A stretch of 6,563 nucleotides of DNA from Acidimicrobiia bacterium. GTDB lineage: Bacteria > Actinomycetota > Acidimicrobiia > Acidimicrobiales > SZUA-35. Positions 1 through 6,515 of the stretch are shown in pieces. The notes under the pieces are model-generated. The model made no database searches. It worked only from the letters and a program-made list of their open reading frames with translations, and was not told the DNA's origin. Every line of letters starts with the position of its first letter. Position 1 is the first letter of the stretch. Position numbers and translations under genes: made by a program. The stretch lies in contig JAOUGG010000144.1 of assembly GCA_029857855.1 (NCBI GenBank), forward strand, positions 1 to 6,563. Direction: 5' to 3'.

Positions 1-1
1 C

Positions 2-3000
2 GAGGGGCTCGAGCTGCGGTCGATCGGCCCGGCGTTCATGGGTGGGCGGATCGCCGATGTCGCCGTCGATCCCCGGCGCCCGTCCACCTGGTATGTGGCC
101 GCCGGCTCGGGTGGCGTGTGGAAGACGACGAACGCCGGCACCACCTGGACGCCGATCTTCGACGACCAGCCCTCGTTCTCGATCGGCTGTGTGACCCTCG
201 ACCCGTCGCGCCCCGACACCGTGTGGGTCGGCACCGGGGAGGCTGTGAGCGGCCGTCACGTCGCCTGGGGATCCGGCGTGTACCGGAGCCGCAACGGCGG
301 CGCCACCTGGGACCAGATGGGTCTCGAACACTCCGAGCACATCGGCGCCGTCCTCGTCGACCCCCGCAACGGCGACACTGTGTTCGTGGCGGCCGAGGGG
401 CCGCTGTGGTCCCCCGGTGGCGACCGGGGCGTCTACAAGACGACCGACGGCGGCACCACCTGGACCGCGGTGCTGCGGATCGACGACGACACCGGCGTCA
501 CCAAACTGGCCTTCGCCCCCGACGACCCCGACACCGTCTACGCCGCCGCCTACCAGCGCCGCCGCCACGTCGCCACCTTCCTCGGCGGCGGTCCCGGCTC
601 CGGGATCCACAAGTCGACCGACGGCGGCGCGACCTGGCGCCGGATCACCCAGGGCCTGCCGAAAGGTGACATGGGCAAGATCGGGTTGGCGGTCACCCCC
701 GCCGATCCCGACCGGGTCTACGCCACCGTCGAAGCCGACGAGGACGAACGGGGCTTCTACCGCTCCGACGACCGGGGCGAGAGCTGGACCAAGCGCAACA
801 GCTACATTTCCAGCGGCACCGGACCGCACTACTACCAGGAGATCTTCGCCTCTCCGGTCGATCCCGACCGGGTCTACCAGGTCGACGTCTTCCTTCACGT
901 GACCCGCGACGGCGGCAAGAACTTCAGCCATCTCGAGTCGGGCACCACCAAACACTCCGACAACCACGTCGTGTGGATCGACCCGACCGACGGCGACCAC
1001 CTCCTCGTCGGCACCGACGCAGGACTCTACGAGACCTTCGACGAAGGCTCGACCTTCCGCCACTTCGGAAACCTCCCGATCTCGCAGTTCTACCGGATCG
1101 CCGTCGACAACTCCCTGCCCTTCACCAACGTCCTGGCCGGCGCCCAGGATCTGGGCACCCTCTACGGCCCGACCCGCACCACCAACGTCGACGGCGTCCG
1201 CAATCACGACTGGACCGTGCCGCTCGGCGCGGATGGCTACCACACCGCGTTCGATCCCGACGACCCCGACATCGGCTACCTCGAGTGGCAGGTGGGCAAC
1301 GTCGTCCGCCACAACCGACGCACCGGCGAGCTCGTCGACATCAAACCCCTGCCCGGCCCCGACGATCCGCCCGAGCGGTGGAACTGGGACTGCCCGATCG
1401 TGGTCAGCGCGCACGACCCGGCCCGCCTGTACGTCGCCTCCCAGCGGGTCTGGCGGTCCGACGACCGGGGCGACTCGTGGACGCCGATCAGCGGCGACCT
1501 CACCACCAACCGGAACCGCTACGAGCTGGCGTCGTTCGGCGCCGTGCCCAGCGTCGACTCGCTGTACGACCACATGGCCATGTCGCTCTACTCCACGATC
1601 AGCTGCCTCGGCGAGTCGCCGGTCGTCGACGGTCTGCTCTACGCCGGCACCGACGACGGCCTCGTCCACGTGACCGACGATGGCGGCGGAACCTGGCGGA
1701 CGGCGGGGCGGCCAGCCGGGCTGCCCGACGACTCGTTCGTCAACGCCGTCCGACCCTCACAACACGATGGGGACATCGTGTTCCTCGCCGCCGACGATCA
1801 CAAGCACGGCGACTTCGCCCCCTACCTGTTCCGCAGCGACGACCGGGGCGCCACGTGGCGCTCGATCCGGGGCGAGGGTTCCGGGGCGCTGCCCGACGGT
1901 GTGATCGTCTGGGCGGTCGAGCAGGATCACGTCAACCCCGAGCTGTTGTTCGCCGGTGCCGAGAACGGGCTGTGGGTCACGGTCGACGGCGGCGGGAATT
2001 GGCACCGGCTGTCGGGCGGCGTACCGACCATCTCGTTCCGCGACCTCGCCCTCCAGCGCCGCGACGACGACCTGATCGGCGCCACCTTCGGTCGGGGCGT
2101 CTACGTGCTCGACGACTACGGGCCGCTGCGTTCGTTGACCGAGGAGCGGTTGTCGGGTCACGGCGCGGCTTACAGCGCTGGTCACGGCGAGCGCGACGGC
2201 GCAGGCGACGGCGAGATCGACGGCGACGGCGCGGGCGGCGCCTTGCTGTTCCCCGTGCGTGACGCCTGGTGGTATGTGCCCCGTCTGACCGCCCAGGCCG
2301 TCGGCCAGCCGACGCTCGGTTCGAGTGCGTTCCGAGCCCCGAACCCCGATCATGGGGCGCTCGTGACCTATCACCTGCCGGACGACGTGATCGGTCCGAA
2401 GAAGGCCCGCCGCAAACAGGAGAAGGCGCAGGTCAAAGGCGCCGGCTCGGGTCCGTTCGACGTGCCCGTTCCCGATCTCGACACCCTGTGGGACGAACGG
2501 GTGACCGCCGATCCGGCCGTCGTCGTCACCATCCGCGACGTCGACGACGCGCCGGTGGCGATGGTGGCCGGCGGCACCAAGGCGGGGCTTCATCGACTCA
2601 CCTGGAATCTCCGGCGGCCGCCCGTCCATCCGATTCCCTGGGAGAAGCCGGCGTTCAAGGAGCCGTGGGATCGTGATCCCGAGGGCCCCCTCGTCGCACC
2701 GGGGCGGTACTCCGCCGAGGTCGCCGTGGTCTCGGCCGACGGCTACGAGCCGGTCACGGGCCGGGAGTGGTTCGAGGTGAAGCCGGTGCCGGCGCTGTCG
2801 GAAGCAGCCGAGTCGGCCGACTCGGCCGAGCAACGGGATGCGGTGGCGGCGTTCTCCGACCGCATCGCCGTACTCGGTCGGGCCGTGCTCGGTGCGGGGA
2901 ACGACGTCGACGCCACCCGCGATCGGATCAAACACGTTCGGACCACCATCCGGCGAACCCCGCCGGCCGACCCGGAACTCGTCGCTCGCCTGGAGGCGGT

Positions 3001-3280
3001 GCACCGCAACGTCGAGCAGCTCGATCGGGAGCTGAAGGGTGACCCGGTGCGGGAGCGTCTGTCGGAAGCCGACACGCCGGGTATCACCGAGCTGGTCGGG
3101 CGAACCGCCGACTTCGTCTGGTCGACGACCGGGCCCGCCACCGCCACCCAACGAGGCGCCATCGAACGGGCCGAGGCGCCGTTCGGGCTGTGGCGGGAGC
3201 GGTTCGACGCCGCCGTCGCCGACCTCGACGCCCTGGTCGCCGACCTCGACGCCGCGGGCGGAACCTGGACCCGGCGCTGA
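2..3280 (+). CDS. Sortilin/BNR-repeat beta-propeller protein (glycosyl hydrolase-like), 5' partial
   Basis: The reading frame is open to the left edge, and the residues before the Met at 38 (LRSIGPAFMGGRIADV) already match the family's N-terminal motif. That Met is therefore internal and the true start lies outside the window. Counting from it, 1080 residues remain. At least eleven Asp-box-like motifs (S/T-x-D-x-G-x-x-W/F) are visible near residues 30, 84, 136, 193, 243, 289, 333, 474, 546, 600 and 648, each normally marking a propeller blade. The pattern suits two consecutive beta-propellers. After a Gly/Asp linker (708-734), a basic stretch (786-801) leads to a FlgD-like beta-sandwich (about 828-905, with LTWNLRRPP and APGRYSAEV). 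A helical C-terminus (about 920-1070) follows. Relatives are often annotated 'glycosyl hydrolase', but Asp-boxes are structural and no catalytic residues can be assigned. Any signal peptide would be in the missing part, so location is unknown. Family is confident; function is not. Confidence 0.93.
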   Translation, partial: EGLELRSIGPAFMGGRIADVAVDPRRPSTWYVAAGSGGVWKTTNAGTTWTPIFDDQPSFSIGCVTLDPSRPDTVWVGTGEAVSGRHVAWGSGVYRSRNGGATWDQMGLEHSEHIGAVLVDPRNGDTVFVAAEGPLWSPGGDRGVYKTTDGGTTWTAVLRIDDDTGVTKLAFAPDDPDTVYAAAYQRRRHVATFLGGGPGSGIHKSTDGGATWRRITQGLPKGDMGKIGLAVTPADPDRVYATVEADEDERGFYRSDDRGESWTKRNSYISSGTGPHYYQEIFASPVDPDRVYQVDVFLHVTRDGGKNFSHLESGTTKHSDNHVVWIDPTDGDHLLVGTDAGLYETFDEGSTFRHFGNLPISQFYRIAVDNSLPFTNVLAGAQDLGTLYGPTRTTNVDGVRNHDWTVPLGADGYHTAFDPDDPDIGYLEWQVGNVVRHNRRTGELVDIKPLPGPDDPPERWNWDCPIVVSAHDPARLYVASQRVWRSDDRGDSWTPISGDLTTNRNRYELASFGAVPSVDSLYDHMAMSLYSTISCLGESPVVDGLLYAGTDDGLVHVTDDGGGTWRTAGRPAGLPDDSFVNAVRPSQHDGDIVFLAADDHKHGDFAPYLFRSDDRGATWRSIRGEGSGALPDGVIVWAVEQDHVNPELLFAGAENGLWVTVDGGGNWHRLSGGVPTISFRDLALQRRDDDLIGATFGRGVYVLDDYGPLRSLTEERLSGHGAAYSAGHGERDGAGDGEIDGDGAGGALLFPVRDAWWYVPRLTAQAVGQPTLGSSAFRAPNPDHGALVTYHLPDDVIGPKKARRKQEKAQVKGAGSGPFDVPVPDLDTLWDERVTADPAVVVTIRDVDDAPVAMVAGGTKAGLHRLTWNLRRPPVHPIPWEKPAFKEPWDRDPEGPLVAPGRYSAEVAVVSADGYEPVTGREWFEVKPVPALSEAAESADSAEQRDAVAAFSDRIAVLGRAVLGAGNDVDATRDRIKHVRTTIRRTPPADPELVARLEAVHRNVEQLDRELKGDPVRERLSEADTPGITELVGRTADFVWSTTGPATATQRGAIERAEAPFGLWRERFDAAVADLDALVADLDAAGGTWTRR
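2159..2239 (+). repeat. Gly/Asp-rich low-complexity linker with GACGGC-type imperfect repeats
   Basis: Residues about 708-734 of the propeller protein are almost entirely Gly, Asp, Ala and Glu, with scattered His. The DNA repeats units resembling GACGGC or GGCGAC, most densely from about 2189 to 2240. The tract lies just after the last propeller blade (ending in GVYVLDDYGPLRSL) and before the WWYVPRL segment that opens the C-terminal part. It is best read as a flexible inter-domain linker that has grown by slippage. The acidic Gly/Asp composition recalls calcium-binding loops, but no regular nonapeptide register is present. Confidence 0.6.
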
Positions 3281-3302
3281 ACCGTGGGCCGCCCGTTTCT
3301 CC

Positions 3303-3354
3303 GGACTTTGTGCCTCCGGCGACCCGTTTGAGGGTCGTCCCGGGCACAAGGTTC
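3303..3354. terminator. Nested intergenic hairpin between convergent genes, candidate bidirectional terminator
   Basis: An outer stem pairs 3303-3314 with 3343-3354 (12 pairs, two of them G-U; arms around TTTGTGCC and GGCACAAGG). After a small internal loop, an inner stem has CGACCC (3320-3325) pairing perfectly with GGGTCG (3332-3337) around the loop GTTTGA, extended by two more pairs. The structure starts 22 bases after the propeller stop codon and ends 8 bases before the stop codon of the convergent SDR gene, so it could serve both transcripts. Neither side has a U-tract, so intrinsic termination in the E. coli sense is not shown. U-less hairpins between convergent genes are common in high-GC bacteria. 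Confidence 0.5.
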
Positions 3355-3362
3355 CGCTCGGT

Positions 3363-4190
3363 CTATTCGGTGAAATAGCCGCCGTCGGGGTGGAGGATCT
3401 CACCGGTCATGTAGCTCGACTCGTCCGAGGCCAGAAACAGCGCCGCATTGGCGATGTCGAGGGGCTGACCCATGCGGCCAAGCGGGATCTGACCCATCAG
3501 TGCATCCTTCACCTCGGCGAAGTCGTCGACCATGGTCGTCATGTTGGTGGCGATGAAGCCCGGGCCGATGGCGTTGACCCGAATTCCGGCCGGGGCGAGT
3601 TCTCGGGCCGCCTTCTTGGTCAGCATCCAGACCCCTGCCTTCGACACCGTGTAGGCGACCGGACCGGCGTCGGGATGCTTGGCAGCGATCGAGGCGATCG
3701 TGATGCAGCGACCGGCGATCCCGAGATCGATCATGCGGCGTCCACAGGCCTGGAGGGCGAGGAAGGTGCCGGTCAGGTTGACGTCGATGACCCGCTGCCA
3801 ATCGTCGAGCTCGACGGCGCAGAACGCCATGCCGGGCTGGTCGGCATGGTCGAATCGCCGGCGCAACATCTTGCGGTCGGCCTCGACATCGCCGCTCACG
3901 TAGCCGCCGTGGGTGATTCCGGCCGCGGTCATCACAACGTCGATCCGCCCGAACCGCTCGACCGCAGCGTCGGCCATGGCCTCGTTCAGCTCCCGGCTGG
4001 CGGCGTCCAGCTGAACGAAGATCGCCTGCCGCCCCAACGCCTCGACGGCCGCGACCGTCTCCGCCGCCGGTTCGGCCAGAACGTCGGCGACCACGATGTC
4101 GGCCCCCTCCTCGGCGAACCGGATCGCCGTGGCCCGGCCGATGCCGTTGGCTCCCCCGGTGATCACCGCAACCTGATTCTCCAGCCTCAT
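3363..4190 (-). CDS. Short-chain dehydrogenase/reductase (classical SDR) with an internal insertion
   Basis: This 275-residue protein is a probable cytoplasmic NAD(P)(H)-dependent oxidoreductase with a Rossmann fold. The nucleotide-binding motif TGGANGIG is at residues 11-18, and an acidic residue, D36, sits at the end of beta-2, which usually favours NAD(H). The usual NNAG is replaced by TAAG (88-91). The catalytic tetrad is complete: N138 (VNLTG), S167 (ITIASIAA), Y180 and K184 (YTVSK). The C-terminus carries the normal PG motif (210-211) and ends in a typical GGYFTE. Between TAAG and N138 there are about 47 residues instead of the usual 20-odd, so some 25 residues are inserted. The start at 4190 is chosen over a Met ten codons upstream because a GGAGG lies five bases before it and because homologous SDRs begin at this point (RLENQVAVITGG). 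It follows an amidohydrolase gene on the same strand with a 74-base gap, so an operon is likely. Substrate unknown. Confidence 0.95.
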   Translation of the reverse strand: MRLENQVAVITGGANGIGRATAIRFAEEGADIVVADVLAEPAAETVAAVEALGRQAIFVQLDAASRELNEAMADAAVERFGRIDVVMTAAGITHGGYVSGDVEADRKMLRRRFDHADQPGMAFCAVELDDWQRVIDVNLTGTFLALQACGRRMIDLGIAGRCITIASIAAKHPDAGPVAYTVSKAGVWMLTKKAARELAPAGIRVNAIGPGFIATNMTTMVDDFAEVKDALMGQIPLGRMGQPLDIANAALFLASDESSYMTGEILHPDGGYFTE

Positions 4191-4195
4191 AGCTG

Positions 4196-4200
4196 CCTCC
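4196..4200 (-). promoter_or_regulatory. Ribosome binding site deciding the SDR start
   Basis: On the minus strand GGAGG is followed by five bases (CAGCT) and then ATG. This is a strong Shine-Dalgarno sequence and supports the start at 4190 over the in-frame Met at 4220, which lacks a comparable site and would add a poorly conserved tail. Confidence 0.8.
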
Positions 4201-4264
4201 GTGTCGTCGACCAGCGCCAATCCCGGTCATCGGTCGCAGCCGAATCTAGTGCACTTCGGATCTG

Positions 4265-5632
4265 CTAGGACGTCCGCAGCCACGGCGGCGGCTCGAAGCC
4301 GTGCTCGGCGTAGCGGGTGCGCAGCCGGCGGTTGTTCCCGTTCGTCGCATCTTCGAAGCCGAGGAATCGAAGCGCAACGCCGCCCATGAACCCGTCGGCG
4401 AGATCGGGGAAGTCGGACCCGAAGGCATCTCGAAACCGGACGAGGAAGTCCTCGTAGGATCGGTGCGTGGCGACCATGAACCAATCGGTGCCGAACATCA
4501 GTCGCTCACCGATCTTCGTCGGACCGGTACGTACGGGATCGAAGAGTTCGGCCAGGTAGTCGACCGATTCGTCGAGATCTTCGACCTTGTGGTTGCCGAG
4601 ATCGGTGTAGAGGTGATCGAAGTCGTTGGTCATTCCGCAGATGATCTTCGGCCAATCATGATCCCGGGCACTCCAACCGAAGTGGCCGAGGTTCAGGTGA
4701 AGACCGGGATGGGCCTCCAGTACCCGACGCCAGAGATCGGGGTGGGAGAACTGTTTGAAGACAGGGTCGGCGTAGTTGCTCGGATTGCAGTGGGCCGTGA
4801 CTGGCACCTGCTCCCGCTCGCACCAGGTGAACAAACCGTCGAGCACGTCGTCGACGGCTTGCGCCTCGGCGCCGGTCATCGGCGGCGGGGGGTCTTCGGC
4901 ATTCCCGCTCGGCCGAAAGCCCATCGGTGGATACAGCTTCACGCCGACGAACCCGAAGCTCTCGACAGCCATTCGGGCGTACCGGAGTGCGTCGGGACGC
5001 CGAGGGTCGAACCCGACGAACGGGTGGACGGCTGCCGCGAGATCGCCTCTCATCGACAGCCGGCTGATCTTCTCCTGGAGGTCCAGCTGCACCACCGTCG
5101 GCGTGGTCGGCTCGTCGCCGAGGCCCTGGAAGTCGACCAGCATCGGGGTGAACAACGCCACGTCGGGATAGGTGCTGATCATCAGCGACGTGAGGTCGTA
5201 GCGAGGCTTGCCGAACAGCGCCGCCCACTTCAGATAGCGCTTGACGTCGGCGAATCGGTCGCCAAAACCTTCGAGCCCGGGTTTGCCCGAGCCCGGGCCG
5301 CCGAGTTCGACCTCCGCCCGAACCAGGTCGGCGGTCTCGGTCTCGTCGAACCCGGCGAGGATCTCAGCGACGTCGCGCTCCAGCTCGGCTTCGAGAACCT
5401 CCGCAGGAGGCGGGCCGATCGATTCGAGGCCGCCGTGGGGTTTGGCCAGTCGACGATCGAGATCCCGGTTCTCTCGCGTGGCATCGGTCGCCGCGTCCTG
5501 AACGACCTTGTCGATGGCCTTGGCCAGCACCCTGGCCAAAGCGACCTTGTTGCCTGCGACCTTGTCGACGAAGCCCCGAACGGGCAGGTCGTCGGCGTTG
5601 AACGTGTGACAGTGGATGTCGACGACGGTCAT
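4265..5632 (-). CDS. Amidohydrolase_2-type metal-dependent hydrolase
   Basis: The 455-residue protein has the hallmarks of the amidohydrolase superfamily TIM barrel, closest by eye to the amidohydrolase_2 (ACMSD-like) group. These include an N-terminal HxH metal motif (DIHCH, H7 and H9), a Lys on a barrel strand (VKLYPP, K232), a strand-end His in TAHCNPS (H281), a second in LNLGHFGW (H317), and the invariant strand-8 Asp in FGTDWF (D383). Family members hydrolyse C-N, C-O or C-C bonds or decarboxylate aromatic acids using one divalent metal. Length is well above the usual 280-350, mainly because of a charged, mostly helical segment at about residues 20-140 between HxH and the rest of the barrel. 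No signal peptide is seen, so it is probably cytoplasmic. The start has GAGGAG six bases upstream. The SDR gene follows on the same strand, suggesting sequential steps in one pathway. The substrate cannot be predicted. Confidence 0.92.
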   Translation of the reverse strand: MTVVDIHCHTFNADDLPVRGFVDKVAGNKVALARVLAKAIDKVVQDAATDATRENRDLDRRLAKPHGGLESIGPPPAEVLEAELERDVAEILAGFDETETADLVRAEVELGGPGSGKPGLEGFGDRFADVKRYLKWAALFGKPRYDLTSLMISTYPDVALFTPMLVDFQGLGDEPTTPTVVQLDLQEKISRLSMRGDLAAAVHPFVGFDPRRPDALRYARMAVESFGFVGVKLYPPMGFRPSGNAEDPPPPMTGAEAQAVDDVLDGLFTWCEREQVPVTAHCNPSNYADPVFKQFSHPDLWRRVLEAHPGLHLNLGHFGWSARDHDWPKIICGMTNDFDHLYTDLGNHKVEDLDESVDYLAELFDPVRTGPTKIGERLMFGTDWFMVATHRSYEDFLVRFRDAFGSDFPDLADGFMGGVALRFLGFEDATNGNNRRLRTRYAEHGFEPPPWLRTS

Positions 5633-5638
5633 GGGGTT

Positions 5639-5644
5639 CTCCTC
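5639..5644 (-). promoter_or_regulatory. Ribosome binding site of the amidohydrolase gene
   Basis: GAGGAG on the minus strand lies six bases before the ATG at 5632. The protein's HxH motif begins at residue 7, where the family expects it, so this start is well supported. Confidence 0.75.
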
Positions 5645-5728
5645 GGGTCATCCCACACTACTTCCGACACCGAATGGGAGGCAGCAGCTCCACGCCCGGG
5701 ACTACACTCGCGGGAGCGGACTGAAGAC
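5645..5728. promoter_or_regulatory. Divergent promoter region between the amidohydrolase and EAD-like genes
   Basis: This gap separates two genes pointing away from each other, so it should hold both promoters. Candidate -10 elements of the loose actinobacterial form TAnnnT are TACACT at 5703-5708 on the plus strand and TAGTGT at 5660-5655 on the minus strand. Each would place a transcription start about 15-25 bases before its start codon. Neither has a convincing -35 hexamer at 16-18 bases. The assignment rests on gene layout more than on sequence, and no clear operator palindrome was seen. Confidence 0.35.
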
Positions 5729-5734
5729 GAGGGG
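5729..5734 (+). promoter_or_regulatory. Ribosome binding site of the EAD-like gene
   Basis: GAGGGG ends three bases before the ATG at 5738, with the GAGG core five bases away. Spacing is on the short side but acceptable. It supports starting at 5738 and not at an upstream in-frame codon inside the antisense of the amidohydrolase gene. Confidence 0.6.
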
Positions 5735-5737
5735 ATC

Positions 5738-6481
5738 ATGCAGCTTCACGAACTGTTACGCAGTTGTTTCGCCAATCCCGATGAACTACGCATCTTCCTC
5801 TCCGAGGAGTTCGGTCAGACGGGGCGGGACGTGTGGGACCTGACCGACGGCGCCTGGCTGACGCGGGCGTTCGACATCGCCACGGCCTTGGAGGGAAAAG
5901 GTGTCATCGACCGCCAGTTCTTCGAGCGACTCGTCGTGGAACTCCCGAAACGAGCCGACGACATCTCGGCCTGCTGCTGGACCACCACCGGCCAGCCGTT
6001 GACCTACGTGGCAGGCGACGCCCCGCCGGCCGAGACCTTTCCATGGTCGGCCTACGAGAAGGGGATGGCCCCGAGCCTCCTACGTTTCTTGCGCCATGCG
6101 GCCTACGACGCCCGCAGCCGGGGCTATGCCACCATCTCGACCTCCGAAATCGTTCGGGTGTACCTGGCCGAACAGCCGTGGGTACGGGCGACGCTCGGTG
6201 CCGACGACGAGGACCTGAGCGAGCTCGACGGCGAGGCGGATCCATTCGACGACAAACTCGGCGCCTCATTTTGCGTCAGCAAGACGGTGCACGGCCTGGC
6301 CGAGAATTGCGTGCTCCCGCGGCGGTTCGACGAGCACGACGTCTTTCTCGACCTGATGCGGTTCGGCAACGGCAACTCGGTTCGCCGCTTGGCGTCGAGT
6401 GGGGTCGGTCGTGACCAGCTGAACCAGTTGTCACGTCAACTGGGTATCGGCCGGGTGACCCGTCACGCCGTGCTCGATTGA
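5738..6481 (+). CDS. EAD-like domain protein with C-terminal Clp_N-like double repeat
   Basis: This is a 247-residue soluble protein with no signal peptide, membrane segment or obvious enzyme motif. Residues 1-77 (LHELLRSCF, DELRIFLSEEF, GKGVIDRQFFERLVVELPKR) match the pattern I know from effector-associated, death-like helical domains of bacterial conflict proteins: an LhxLL helix, a DELRxFL helix, then G-x-ID-x-x-FFxxL and a terminal xxP(K/R)R. The exact EAD subfamily is not assignable by eye. A linker rich in Trp, Thr and Pro (about 78-107) follows. Residues about 109-160 and 178-236 each resemble one Clp_N repeat: a helix with Ala-rich spacing, RGYATISTSEIV as the 'g-x-x-x-I-x-T-x-x-L' segment, and HDVFLDLMRFGNGNSVRRLA leading to SSGVGRDQL, like 'LLLxLLxxGxGxxxxxLxxxGVDxxxL'. 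EADs usually mediate homotypic adaptor-effector contacts and Clp_N binds substrates or adaptors, so a protein-protein adaptor role is inferred. No partner gene is visible. Confidence 0.85.
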   Translation: MQLHELLRSCFANPDELRIFLSEEFGQTGRDVWDLTDGAWLTRAFDIATALEGKGVIDRQFFERLVVELPKRADDISACCWTTTGQPLTYVAGDAPPAETFPWSAYEKGMAPSLLRFLRHAAYDARSRGYATISTSEIVRVYLAEQPWVRATLGADDEDLSELDGEADPFDDKLGASFCVSKTVHGLAENCVLPRRFDEHDVFLDLMRFGNGNSVRRLASSGVGRDQLNQLSRQLGIGRVTRHAVLD

Positions 6482-6515
6482 TCAGGCCAACCGACGACAG
6501 GCCCTCGATCCTCGC

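Noticed and set aside
973..2262. Plus-strand open frame of 429 codons inside the propeller gene
   Set aside because: The product is an Arg/Pro/His-rich repetitive sequence typical of an out-of-frame reading of a GC-rich gene, with no ribosome binding site or domain.
1757..3403. Very long open frame (548 codons) on the minus strand opposite the propeller gene
   Set aside because: It is rich in Arg, Gly and Pro with no recognisable domain, and it overlaps a gene with clear Asp-box motifs and family C-terminal motifs. It also runs through the intergenic hairpin into the antisense of the SDR. It is a by-product of GC-rich codon use.
4243..4248. TAGATT on the minus strand as a possible -10 for a separate SDR promoter
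   Set aside because: It has no matching -35 hexamer and lies in a 74-base gap between co-directional genes. A TAnnnT match alone is frequent by chance.
5275..5301. Walker A-like GGPGSGKP in the amidohydrolase (residues 111-118)
   Set aside because: The residue after GK is Pro instead of Ser or Thr, there is no Walker B partner, and it lies in a Gly/Pro loop of a TIM-barrel enzyme.
4301..5737. In-frame upstream extension of the EAD-like gene, giving a 726-residue protein
   Set aside because: The extension is wholly antisense to the well-supported amidohydrolase gene and its promoter region. The ATG at 5738 has a Shine-Dalgarno sequence, and the domain match begins right at that Met.
5751..5765. 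AACTG-TTACG-CAGTT hairpin just inside the EAD-like gene
   Set aside because: The stem is only five pairs, it encodes part of the conserved ELLRSC helix, and short stems of this kind are expected by chance. It is too weak to call regulatory.
6482..6515. GGCC...GGCC inverted repeat after the EAD-like gene as a terminator
   Set aside because: The complementarity is only four bases and self-palindromic, with no extension and no U-tract.
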